From Planctomycetota bacterium (GTDB lineage Bacteria > Planctomycetota > Phycisphaerae > WQYP01): a stretch of DNA of 64,000 bases. The DNA lies in the NCBI GenBank assembly GCA_021790385.1, contig JAJYDW010000009.1, positions 19,390 to 83,389 on the forward strand, in the 5' to 3' direction. Under the pieces are notes generated by a model, which was not told the origin of the DNA, did not search any database, and was given only the letters and a program-made list of their open reading frames with translations. The position numbers and the translations under genes were made by a program. This document shows, in pieces, positions 43,804 to 52,062 of this stretch (position 1 is its first letter; each line of letters opens with the position of its first letter).

Positions 43804-44955
43804 ATGACCACACAACTCCATAAGACACTCCACGAAGAGATGCATTTCTTCGGCGGCAAAGACGTGGATTTATGCATGAATTGCGGAACCTGCACCGTCA
43901 TTTGTCCCCTGGCACGGGACGAAGGCGGCACGTTTCCAAGACGCATCATCCGCCTGATTCAGACCGGCCAAAAGCGACTGTTGGTTAAAAGCCTTGATCC
44001 ATGGATGTGTTATTATTGCGGAGATTGCTCGGAAAACTGCCCGCGCCAGGCCAATCCCGCCGAAACCATGATGGCATCGCGCCGATATCTGACCTCGCAA
44101 TATGATTGGACCGGTCTGGCCCGACTATTTTATAAATCCGCTATGATGGAAATTCTGACCATTGTGCTGGTGGGCCTTTTCGTCACCGGCCTGTTTGTGT
44201 GGTTTCATGGCCCCATGGTGCTTTCCTTCCCCGTTCAGCTCAACACCTTTGCCCCGGTCAAGTGGGTTGAATTGGGTGACTGGATCATGGCGGGCACACT
44301 TTCATTTTTCCTGCTGACCAATGCCGCACGCATGGTTTGGAACACGCTGGGCGGAAAACAAATGTTTGGCATTTCCTCCCTGATATACTTCAAGGCCGTA
44401 CCGGTCTTTTTTGATCATATGTTTACCCAGCGGCGATCACGCCAATGTGGATCCACCCGCAGCCGGTCCTTCTGGCTCAAACACCTGCTGCTGGTCAGCG
44501 GTTACCTGAGCATGCTGGTATTGGTGCTGATACTGTTGCGCTGGTTCCAGACCGACCGAATTTATCCGATCTACAATCCCCAGCGACTGTGGGGTTATTA
44601 CGCCACCCTGGCCCTTTTATACCCCACCGGAGCATTCCTAATTTCCCGCTGGCGCAGAAAGGAACCCATTCATTTTTTCAGTGAAGCCAGTGACTGGATA
44701 TTTCTGGTCATGCTGTTTTTGACTGCACTTACCGGCATCATGGTCAGCCTGGCCCGAGTCAATGGATTCCCCATGACCACGTATGTGATATACGTTATTC
44801 ATCTCTCCATCGCGGTGCCCATGCTGGTGGTGGAGGTGCCATTTAGCAAATGGTCCCATTTGTTATATCGCCCCTTGGCGATGTATCTGGTCAGCGTCAA
44901 AAAGGCCGCGGCGGCGGTTTCACTCAAAACACAAACGGAGGCCGCCACTGCCTGA
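43804..44955 (+). CDS. QmoC-like HdrC/cytochrome b fusion
   Basis: A 383-residue protein fusing an HdrC-type ferredoxin domain to a membrane cytochrome-b-like domain. The N-terminal part has CMNCGTCTVICP and CYYCGDCSENCP (two 4Fe-4S). From about residue 110, five to six hydrophobic helices follow, with His residues that may bind haem (LKHLLLVSGY, YVIHLSIAVPM, FSKWSHLLYRPL). This is the architecture of QmoC, the quinone-reacting subunit. AGGAGG lies before the ATG. With the two HdrA-like proteins it completes a QmoABC-like set, joining cytoplasmic electron donors to the quinone pool. Confidence 0.9.
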   Translation: MTTQLHKTLHEEMHFFGGKDVDLCMNCGTCTVICPLARDEGGTFPRRIIRLIQTGQKRLLVKSLDPWMCYYCGDCSENCPRQANPAETMMASRRYLTSQYDWTGLARLFYKSAMMEILTIVLVGLFVTGLFVWFHGPMVLSFPVQLNTFAPVKWVELGDWIMAGTLSFFLLTNAARMVWNTLGGKQMFGISSLIYFKAVPVFFDHMFTQRRSRQCGSTRSRSFWLKHLLLVSGYLSMLVLVLILLRWFQTDRIYPIYNPQRLWGYYATLALLYPTGAFLISRWRRKEPIHFFSEASDWIFLVMLFLTALTGIMVSLARVNGFPMTTYVIYVIHLSIAVPMLVVEVPFSKWSHLLYRPLAMYLVSVKKAAAAVSLKTQTEAATA

Positions 44956-45015
44956 TTGCGGCCAGAATGATTTGGCATGCCATGCGTATAATTTTTGATT
45001 TGAAAGGAGCTTCTT

Positions 45016-45573
45016 ATGACTGTTCTGGAAACATCTGCATGGGAGGAAAAGCTTTCCGCCCTAACCACTCGTGTGGAATCTCTGGAAAAGTCCGCGGGAA
45101 ATGACCACCTGGCCCTGGGCGTGATGAGCGGAAATCTGGATACCACCATGGCGGCGTTTATTATCGCCCTGGGGGCTACTGCTTATGATGTGCAAGTGGA
45201 TATGTTCTTTACATTCTGGGCTATTGCCGCACTGCGCGATCCTAAAAAGGCTGTACGCAAGGGATTTCTGGACAAAATGTTCGGACTGATGTTACCGCGC
45301 GGAGCCAGGGCTTTGCCACTCTCCAAACTGCAAATGGCAGGGGTTGGCCCCAAAATGATTCGCGCGGTCATGCAGCAGCGCGGCGTAAAATCGCTGGAAG
45401 GCTTAATAAAGGATGCCGGGGAACTCGGGGTTCGCATTCATATATGCGAGATGTCCATGAATGTCATGGGCTTCAAACCTGAAGAAATGATTGATTATCC
45501 CAATTTGGACTATGTTGGGGTGGCCACCTTTATTAAATTAATCGGTGAAGCCAAACAGGCATTTTTCCTGTAA
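45016..45573 (+). CDS. DsrE2-like (DsrE/DsrF/DrsH family) protein
   Basis: A 185-residue protein. After an N-terminal coiled-coil-like segment (LTTRVESLEKSAGN) comes a DsrE fold: LALGVMSGNLDTTMAAFIIA, VDMFFTFWAIAALRD, and the conserved Cys motif RIHICEMSMNVMGF typical of DsrE2-like proteins, where the Cys can carry sulfur or accept it from TusA. AAAGGAG lies 7 nt upstream. Its pairing with TusA in the same operon matches the rhodanese-TusA-DsrE sulfur relay of sulfur oxidisers; no rhodanese is seen here. Confidence 0.88.
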   Translation: MTVLETSAWEEKLSALTTRVESLEKSAGNDHLALGVMSGNLDTTMAAFIIALGATAYDVQVDMFFTFWAIAALRDPKKAVRKGFLDKMFGLMLPRGARALPLSKLQMAGVGPKMIRAVMQQRGVKSLEGLIKDAGELGVRIHICEMSMNVMGFKPEEMIDYPNLDYVGVATFIKLIGEAKQAFFL

Positions 45574-45725
45574 ACTATAGTCACTAGGCCATTGGCCCTG
45601 GAGCTAATGGCGTGGTATCGCCGCTGTTTCGTGATTCGCGCGGCGGCGGGAACGAGGAGGTACCGATCGGCTTTTTCTGATTGCCTGACAGTTTCGGGCA
45701 GTGCGGCCTAAGAGGATCTGATTTT

Positions 45726-46733
45726 ATGGATATGACCACCAATTATCTCGGGATGCAACTTGTAAATCCGTTAGTTGTCGGGTCTTCGCCACTGTCTGCC
45801 GACCTGGACATGGTCAAGCGTCTGGAGGACGCTGGTGCGGCTGCGGTCGTCATGCACTCTCTTTTTGAAGAGCAAATTCGCCGTGATAGCCGGTCTTCCG
45901 TTTACTACCGGGAAATGTACGCCGATAGCTATAGGGAAGAACCCGGCCTGATGCCCACCCCGGAAGAATTTCTGCTTGGCCCTGATGAGTATCTTGAACA
46001 GATCCGCCGCATTCGCCAAGCGGTTAAAATTCCCGTCATTGCTTCCATCAACGGCATCACCGCCGGTGGCTGGGCGGAATATGCCAAATCCATTGTTCAG
46101 GCCGGTGCCCATGCCATTGAGTTAAATGCCTACCGCCTGGCCACCGAGCTAACCGTTACCGGCGATCAAATGGAAGAGGATACCATAGCGGCCATTAAGT
46201 CCGTGCGCCTGCAGGTCAACATTCCCATGGCCGTTAAACTCTGTCCGTTTTATTCTTCATTGCCCAATTTTGCCCTGAAATTAGCCGACATGGGAATTCA
46301 AGGCCTGGTTCTTTTTAACCGCTTTTATCAACCAGATATTGATCCGGAAACACGAACCGTACTGCCCCGCGTTATCATCTCAGATTCCAATGAACTGCTG
46401 CTGCGGCTGCGCTGGATTGCCATTCTGGGTGGCCGCCTGGATGTGGATCTGGCCTGTTCCGGTGGCGTACATACCCATCTGGATGTGATTAAAGCCATCA
46501 TGGCCGGGGCCAATATTACGCAAATGGTTTCCGCTTTGCTTAAGCATGGCCCGACACATTTAACTCGCATACGGGCGGATATGGAACAATGGCTGCAGAC
46601 TCACGGATACCCATCCATCCGTAAGTTGCACCGCTCTATGCAGGGTGTTGAAGGTGTGGATCCTCAAGCCCTCGAACGTGCCAACTACATGCACGTGCTG
46701 CAAAGCTGGCATTACAGCAGATCGGACCGATAG
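45726..46733 (+). CDS. Dihydroorotate dehydrogenase-like protein, probably not pyrimidine-specific
   Basis: A 335-residue flavin-type (beta/alpha)8 barrel. It starts TTNYLGMQLVNPLVVGSSPLS, with IPVIASINGITAGGW and later DLACSGGVHTHLDVIKAIMAGA, which is the FMN phosphate region. The active-site loop found in true PyrD (NxSCPN) is replaced by ELNAYRLATELTVTG, so no catalytic Cys/Ser base is visible there. This matches the DHOD-like proteins found with electron-transfer genes. GAGG lies about 10 nt before the ATG at 45726; the track start at 45681 is unsupported. It is about 150 nt after the dsrE2-like gene and is likely the last gene of the operon. Confidence 0.85.
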   Translation: MDMTTNYLGMQLVNPLVVGSSPLSADLDMVKRLEDAGAAAVVMHSLFEEQIRRDSRSSVYYREMYADSYREEPGLMPTPEEFLLGPDEYLEQIRRIRQAVKIPVIASINGITAGGWAEYAKSIVQAGAHAIELNAYRLATELTVTGDQMEEDTIAAIKSVRLQVNIPMAVKLCPFYSSLPNFALKLADMGIQGLVLFNRFYQPDIDPETRTVLPRVIISDSNELLLRLRWIAILGGRLDVDLACSGGVHTHLDVIKAIMAGANITQMVSALLKHGPTHLTRIRADMEQWLQTHGYPSIRKLHRSMQGVEGVDPQALERANYMHVLQSWHYSRSDR

Positions 46734-46797
46734 TCCATCAGCCAAACAGTCGCCCCCGCTCGACCCAAAATGATTGATATATCAACGGCCGACCGGC

Positions 46798-47913
46798 CTA
46801 ATAGCTGCGGTGCCGGAAAAGCCAGGTCGCGACTGAAAGAGTGATGGCGGCGATGAATGCCATTGGCCACATCTGCCCTACCAGCAGATGCAGGGGAGCC
46901 GCCTGCAAAAATACCCCACGCAAAATTACCATAAAATAACGCAATGGGTCCGCCAGCGTAATCCACTGCACCCATTGAGGCATATTGGCGATCGGCGTAG
47001 TGAAGCCGGATAGAATGATTGCCGGAACCAGAAACAAAAATGCTCCCAGCAGCCCCTGCTGCATGGTGGCGGATATAGCCGATATCGCCAGCCCCACCCC
47101 GATGGCAGCCAGCACAAACAATACGGTGCCTGCATAGAGTGTCAGCAGGTTGCCCAGCAGCGGCACATCGAACCACCACACCGCGGCTATGATCATCACC
47201 GTAGCCTCGGCCATACCAATGATAAATCCAGGCAGCGCCTTACCCACCAAAATTTCCACCGGCGTAAATGGCGTTACCAATAGTTGATCAAACGTTCCCT
47301 GCTCGCGTTCGCGGGCCACCGAAAGCGCTGTCACCAGCATGGTCACCACCAGCGTCAGCAATCCCACAATACCGGGCACAACAAACCATTGGCTTAGCAG
47401 GTTGGGATTGAACCAGGCACGGGTTACCAGTTGTGCCGGTGGCCCGGCAATATGGTGGTCCGAATCCCAATGCAGATTAAAGGTCAGAAGGATGTCCCGC
47501 ACGTATCCCAGGGCAATCAGCGCGGTATTGGAATTGCGCCCATCGACAATCACCTGCACTCTGCCCGGACGCCCGGAAAGCAAATTCCGGCTGAATTGCC
47601 GCTGAATATGCACCACCACCAGCGCCCGGCGATTATCAATCAGCGGGGCTATCTGCTGTTGGTGCGTAATCACAGCTACGCGATAAAAATAGGACGATCC
47701 ATGAAAATCCGCCAGCAAATCACGGGCAGCACCTCCGGAATCTTCATTGTACACGGCATACGGCACACGGGTTAAATCGTACGTGGCCGCGTAGCCAAAT
47801 ACCAGAAGCTGCACCAGCGGCGGAACGATGATGACAAACCGGCTTTTTTTATCCTTCAGCAGGGATAAAAATTCCTTGATCATCAAGGCCAGAATTCTCA
47901 TGATCGCAGCCAT
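46798..47913 (-). CDS. ABC-2 type permease (YbhR-like)
   Basis: A 371-residue inner-membrane protein: an N-terminal helix (about 26-44, FVIIVPPLVQLLVFGYAATY), a periplasmic domain of about 140 residues, then five helices. The conserved ABC-2 element REREQGTFDQLLVTPFTPVEILVGKALP lies between helices 2 and 3. It is the last gene of the FadL-HlyD-ABC operon, starting 4 nt after the stop of the paralogous permease. The pair should form the membrane part of the exporter. Confidence 0.92.
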   Translation of the reverse strand: MAAIMRILALMIKEFLSLLKDKKSRFVIIVPPLVQLLVFGYAATYDLTRVPYAVYNEDSGGAARDLLADFHGSSYFYRVAVITHQQQIAPLIDNRRALVVVHIQRQFSRNLLSGRPGRVQVIVDGRNSNTALIALGYVRDILLTFNLHWDSDHHIAGPPAQLVTRAWFNPNLLSQWFVVPGIVGLLTLVVTMLVTALSVAREREQGTFDQLLVTPFTPVEILVGKALPGFIIGMAEATVMIIAAVWWFDVPLLGNLLTLYAGTVLFVLAAIGVGLAISAISATMQQGLLGAFLFLVPAIILSGFTTPIANMPQWVQWITLADPLRYFMVILRGVFLQAAPLHLLVGQMWPMAFIAAITLSVATWLFRHRSY

Positions 47914-47917
47914 GCGG

Positions 47918-49072
47918 CTATTCCAATCTCTTACGGCTTTTACGACGGGTCAGCCCCAGAAAAATCATTACCATGACCGCCAATGCCAGGGCGTTGGGCC
48001 AAAGAACGGGCCATACATCGCCGGCTAAAAAAATCGTGTGCAAAATAGACACAAAGTAACGCGCTGCCAAAACATGGGTAATAATCTGAATTACACGCGG
48101 CATGGAGGAAATATCAAAAATAAATCCGGAGAGAATAAACGCAGGCAGAAACGTGGTGATAATGGCTACTTGCGCCGCCACAAATTGATTCTTGGTAACG
48201 GTGGAAATCAGCATGCCCATACCCAACGCCGCCAGCAGAAACAGCGACGAGGCCACAAATAGAAATCCCACCGAACCACGCAGGGGCACGTGAAAGAGAA
48301 ACACCGCCATCAAAACTGAAAGCGTCATGCCTCCCATGCCCAGAATATAATAGGGAATCAGTTTTCCCAATAGCAGTTCCGGCAGCCGCACCGGCGTCAC
48401 CAGCAGCGCTTCCATGGTGCCACGTTCCCATTCACGTGCCACCACCAGGGCTGTCAACAGCGCTCCGATCAGCGTCATAATGACGGCAATAAGTCCGGGA
48501 ACCAGAAAGTTGCGACTACGCACCTGGCTGTTAAACCAGACCCGTTGCTCGATGTGTACCGAAAACGGTGCCGGTTTGCCCCTCTCTGCCGCCCGATGCG
48601 ATGCCCACCCTTCCCAGGCATTCTGCACGTAACCGGAAACCAGCCGGGCATTGTTTGCATCTACACCGTTCAGAATCACCTGAATGGTAGCCCCGCCCGG
48701 TTGAGTTAAATCCCGGGCAAAACTGGAACGTAAGCACACAATGCCATCCACCCGCCGATGCATAAGGGCCTGCTGCGCCTGCTGCATGGTAGCCATCATC
48801 ACGGTCCGGAAATATGCGGATCCCTGCAACCTCGCGGCAAATCCATAGCCGTCCGGTCCGGGTTTTTCCAGCACCACCGCCACCGGCACGTGCATCGCGT
48901 TAAGTGATACACCGTAACCAAAAAGCAGCAGCAGCACGACCGGCATCACAAAGGCAATGGCAATACTGCTGGGATCACGGATAATCTGCAGAAACTCCTT
49001 GCGAATCAGTCCACGCAGCCGCCGCGGACGACCCCTCGCTGAAACCGGCATGGACGGTAACATCGCCATCAA
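47918..49072 (-). CDS. ABC-2 type permease (YbhS-like)
   Basis: A 384-residue paralogue of the next permease: N-terminal helix (SSIAIAFVMPVVLLLLFGYG), periplasmic domain, then five helices, with VAREWERGTMEALLVTPVRLPELLLGKLIP as the conserved element. Its start overlaps the ATPase gene stop by 4 nt (ATGA). The N-terminal 20 residues are Arg/Pro-rich. Together with the other permease it would form a YbhFSR-type efflux pump. Confidence 0.92.
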   Translation of the reverse strand: MMAMLPSMPVSARGRPRRLRGLIRKEFLQIIRDPSSIAIAFVMPVVLLLLFGYGVSLNAMHVPVAVVLEKPGPDGYGFAARLQGSAYFRTVMMATMQQAQQALMHRRVDGIVCLRSSFARDLTQPGGATIQVILNGVDANNARLVSGYVQNAWEGWASHRAAERGKPAPFSVHIEQRVWFNSQVRSRNFLVPGLIAVIMTLIGALLTALVVAREWERGTMEALLVTPVRLPELLLGKLIPYYILGMGGMTLSVLMAVFLFHVPLRGSVGFLFVASSLFLLAALGMGMLISTVTKNQFVAAQVAIITTFLPAFILSGFIFDISSMPRVIQIITHVLAARYFVSILHTIFLAGDVWPVLWPNALALAVMVMIFLGLTRRKSRKRLE

Positions 49073-50883
49073 GCCACCTTCCGCTGTGAGGATTCAATAA
49101 GATGAATAAAGGCATCTTCCATGGTGGGGCTAGGATGGGCTGGAGTGCCGGCACTATGACGTATTGCCGCCGGCGTTCCCATGGCTAAAATTCGGCCCGC
49201 AGCCATAATCGCCAACTCATCGCAGTATTCCGCCTCTTCCATAAAATGAGTGGTCACCATAATCGTCACGCCGCCATCCACCAGACCATTGATGCGATGC
49301 CAAAAATCGCGACGCGCGAGTGGATCTACCCCGGAGGTTGGCTCATCGAGAAATAAAATATCCGGCTTGTGCATCAGCGCCGCAGCCAATGCCAGCCGCT
49401 GTTTGAAACCCAGTGGCAGTCCGCCGCTGTTCATATCTGCTACGGACTCAAGTCCAAATTCCCTTACTATTTCATCGATGCGCCGGCTTCGCTTTCGCCT
49501 CACAAGTCCGTAAGCACTGGCAAAAAAACGCAGGTTTTCCATAACGCTTAGATTGCCATAAAGTGAAAACTTCTGCGACATATAACCAACGCGACTCCGA
49601 GCCACGGCCCGCGCCGTTCTTAAATCGTATCCAGCCACACGCAGCATACCTCCACTGATGGGCAGCAGCCCGCATAACATGCGAAACGTGGTGCTCTTCC
49701 CGGCTCCATTGGCACCCAACAGTCCGAAAATTTTCCCTGGCGCTACGCTGAAACTGATATCATGTACGGCATAAAATGAACCAAACTGTTTGGTAAGGTT
49801 CTTCACTTCAATCACCGCACCGCCAGCCTGGGTTACAACACCAACACCCTTAGCTATTGCTGCGTACCCCGTCGCCACGGCGGCAGCCGGCTGAACCAGC
49901 GGAGCTTGCGTCGATTCGCTTTTAGAGCTGCGCAGAACATCGACAAAAGCGTCCTCAAACCGCGGCGCTACTGGTTCCAGCACTGCGTCAGGAAATGCTC
50001 CTTTCACCTGTTTCGGTGCCTCGGATGCCCGGTCTAAAACCACCCGTACGTCATCGCCGATAATTATCGCATCCACTACCTCCGGTCGCCGGGCCAGTTC
50101 ACGCATCAGTGTGCGCCTGGTGATTCCCGGTACGCGCATCTGAAAGGTCCGCCCGGCCAGAGGCTGACTGAAAGAGTCCGGTGGCCCCTGGTGTAATATC
50201 CGACCTTCGCTCATTAACACCACATCGCGACAGCGCTGGGCTTCATCCAGATATGCCGTGCTTAACAGTACGCTGACTCCTTCGTTTTCCACCAAGCGAT
50301 ACACAATGGCCCATAGTTCTCGCCTTGATACCGGGTCCACGCCCACCGTCGGCTCATCCAGGAGAATTAAACGGGGCGATCGCACCAGGGCACAAGCCAG
50401 CCCCAGCTTTTGCTTCATGCCGCCGGAAAGCCGCCCTGCCAGCCGCCCCCGAAACGCTTCCAGATTGGTCATACGCATCAGTTCGCCATAACGTTTTGCC
50501 CGATCACGCGGAATAACTCCCTGCAGATCCGCGTACAAATCCAGATTTTCCTGCACGGTTAAATCTTCGTACAGACCGAAACGTTGCGGCATATAACCGA
50601 TGGAACTTTGCACGGACTGTGGATCTTTGCCCACATCAATACCCAGAACCTGTATTTCTCCGTCATCGGGCCGCAGCAATCCCGCAACCAGACGCATTAA
50701 CGTAGTTTTGCCGGCCCCATCAGGGCCGATCAAACCCGTCACCGCTCCGGGTTGCATGGCAAAACTTACCGCCTGCAGCGCGCCGATCAACCGTTTGCCC
50801 GCGTGAAAACTCTTGCTGACATTTTTTAATACCAGAACATCGGGAACCGACGTCGTGGGTGCGATGGCGGAGGTGGCGGGCAT
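49069..50883 (-). CDS. Double ABC ATPase (YbhF-like)
   Basis: A 604-residue protein of two fused nucleotide-binding domains. NBD1 (about 15-240): Walker A GLIGPDGAGKTT, signature RLSGGMKQKL, Walker B LILLDEPTVGVDP. NBD2 (about 355-585): Walker A GLLGANGAGKST, Walker B ILFLDEPTSGVDP, but its signature is degenerate (SGGLPLGFKQRLAL, lacking LSGGQ). A linker of about 110 residues, part of it Ala-rich, joins them. It starts 3 nt after the HlyD gene and overlaps the first permease gene. Asymmetric pairs like this usually have one catalytically weaker site. Confidence 0.94.
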   Translation of the reverse strand: MPATSAIAPTTSVPDVLVLKNVSKSFHAGKRLIGALQAVSFAMQPGAVTGLIGPDGAGKTTLMRLVAGLLRPDDGEIQVLGIDVGKDPQSVQSSIGYMPQRFGLYEDLTVQENLDLYADLQGVIPRDRAKRYGELMRMTNLEAFRGRLAGRLSGGMKQKLGLACALVRSPRLILLDEPTVGVDPVSRRELWAIVYRLVENEGVSVLLSTAYLDEAQRCRDVVLMSEGRILHQGPPDSFSQPLAGRTFQMRVPGITRRTLMRELARRPEVVDAIIIGDDVRVVLDRASEAPKQVKGAFPDAVLEPVAPRFEDAFVDVLRSSKSESTQAPLVQPAAAVATGYAAIAKGVGVVTQAGGAVIEVKNLTKQFGSFYAVHDISFSVAPGKIFGLLGANGAGKSTTFRMLCGLLPISGGMLRVAGYDLRTARAVARSRVGYMSQKFSLYGNLSVMENLRFFASAYGLVRRKRSRRIDEIVREFGLESVADMNSGGLPLGFKQRLALAAALMHKPDILFLDEPTSGVDPLARRDFWHRINGLVDGGVTIMVTTHFMEEAEYCDELAIMAAGRILAMGTPAAIRHSAGTPAHPSPTMEDAFIHLIESSQRKVA

Positions 50884-50886
50884 GAT

Positions 50887-51930
50887 TCACCTCTGCGTAG
50901 CCGGAGCCATCGCGGATTGGCTCACGTGGGATGTCCCCAGTGGAATAATCACTGTGGCCGGCATGCCCAGGCGCAGTTGATTATCCGGATTATTCACGTA
51001 GACACGTACCTGATAAACCAGAGAGGTGCGCAGTTGCGGGGTTTCAATGGATTTGGGAGTAAATTCAGCAGCCGGCGAAATATAGCCTATCCAACCAGAA
51101 TAATTTTTGTGATAGCTGTCCGTGCGCACGATGGCCTTCAGGCCTTCGTGAATTTTTCCCAGGTCCGCTTCCGGCACATAAACGCGCACCCACACCGGAT
51201 TTATTAAAGCCAGCGTGAAAACGGGGGAACCCGGCGAGGCCATATCGCCTACTTCCAGAATCCGATTTTCCACCACCGCGTTACACGGAGCGTAGAGCCT
51301 GCATTCGGCCATGTTCCTCTGCGCCAATGTCACTTGCGCCTTGTCCGCCTGCAACGTTGCCTGGGCGGCACGGATGTCTTCTTTGCGCGGCCCTAAAATA
51401 CTCAGCCGCAGCGTTTCCGCAGCAGCATGCACTTTCGCAGAATCTGCATGGGCAATGGCCATTGCGTCGTCCAGAGCCTGCTTGGTAATATCCTGCTGCT
51501 TGATGAGTCGGCGCAGACGTGCCAGATGAATCCGGGCATTCTGGGCGGTAGCTACTGCCGCAGCCAAATCAGCACGATCACGGGAGATTTCCTCCGGGCG
51601 CGACCCCGCCATCAGCCGATCCACCACCTGCCGCTGAGCCGCTACCAATGCCTGGTCCCGCTGAACCAGCGGCAGCAGCAGGCTGGTATCCATGGTGGCT
51701 ACAAGTTGACCTTTTTTGACATAATCCCCTTCCTTCACCCCCAGAAAATTTATGCGTTGATTCCCATCAAATGCCAGTTGCACCTGGCGGATGTCCACAT
51801 TTCCATAAAGCACTATGTTGTTGCCAGAGGTTTTCCGATGTGTGTTCTTCCAGGCGTAAATGCCGGCTGCAACAGCCCCAACGAGCACCGCCAGACAAAA
51901 AAGCCGCAACACTTTTTTCTTCACGACCAT
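50887..51930 (-). CDS. HlyD-type membrane fusion protein (YbhG-like)
   Basis: A 347-residue periplasmic adaptor. An N-terminal helix (about 6-24) anchors it. GNVDIRQVQLAFDGNQRI and KEGDYVKKGQLVATMD form the first lipoyl half; a long coiled-coil hairpin (about 70-180) follows; RLYAPCNAVVENRILEVGDM is the second lipoyl half, then a beta-barrel domain. The ATG at 51930 is chosen; the track's start at 52011 gives an unlikely Cys-rich leader. It links the ABC pump to an outer-membrane partner, possibly the FadL-like protein encoded just upstream. Confidence 0.9.
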   Translation of the reverse strand: MVVKKKVLRLFCLAVLVGAVAAGIYAWKNTHRKTSGNNIVLYGNVDIRQVQLAFDGNQRINFLGVKEGDYVKKGQLVATMDTSLLLPLVQRDQALVAAQRQVVDRLMAGSRPEEISRDRADLAAAVATAQNARIHLARLRRLIKQQDITKQALDDAMAIAHADSAKVHAAAETLRLSILGPRKEDIRAAQATLQADKAQVTLAQRNMAECRLYAPCNAVVENRILEVGDMASPGSPVFTLALINPVWVRVYVPEADLGKIHEGLKAIVRTDSYHKNYSGWIGYISPAAEFTPKSIETPQLRTSLVYQVRVYVNNPDNQLRLGMPATVIIPLGTSHVSQSAMAPATQR

Positions 51931-52062
51931 AGTCCAAAGACACGCAGGACCATCCGAACCACTGCAGAAAATCGAGTTCTCAGTTGCCAGACTGGCTTCG
52001 CCATCGCACAATGATTTTATGCTACGCTGGATTCAGTGGCAAGCAAAACATGTCTCGCAAGC

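Noticed and set aside
38880-46733. Operon read as classical sHdr or dissimilatory sulfate-reduction locus
   Set aside because: HdrB, lipoate-binding protein, AprAB and DsrAB are absent; the membrane subunit is QmoC-like.
46774-46785. Perfect 12-bp palindrome TTGATATATCAA between convergent genes
   Set aside because: It is AT-rich, lies between two stop codons, and no regulatory role can be supported.
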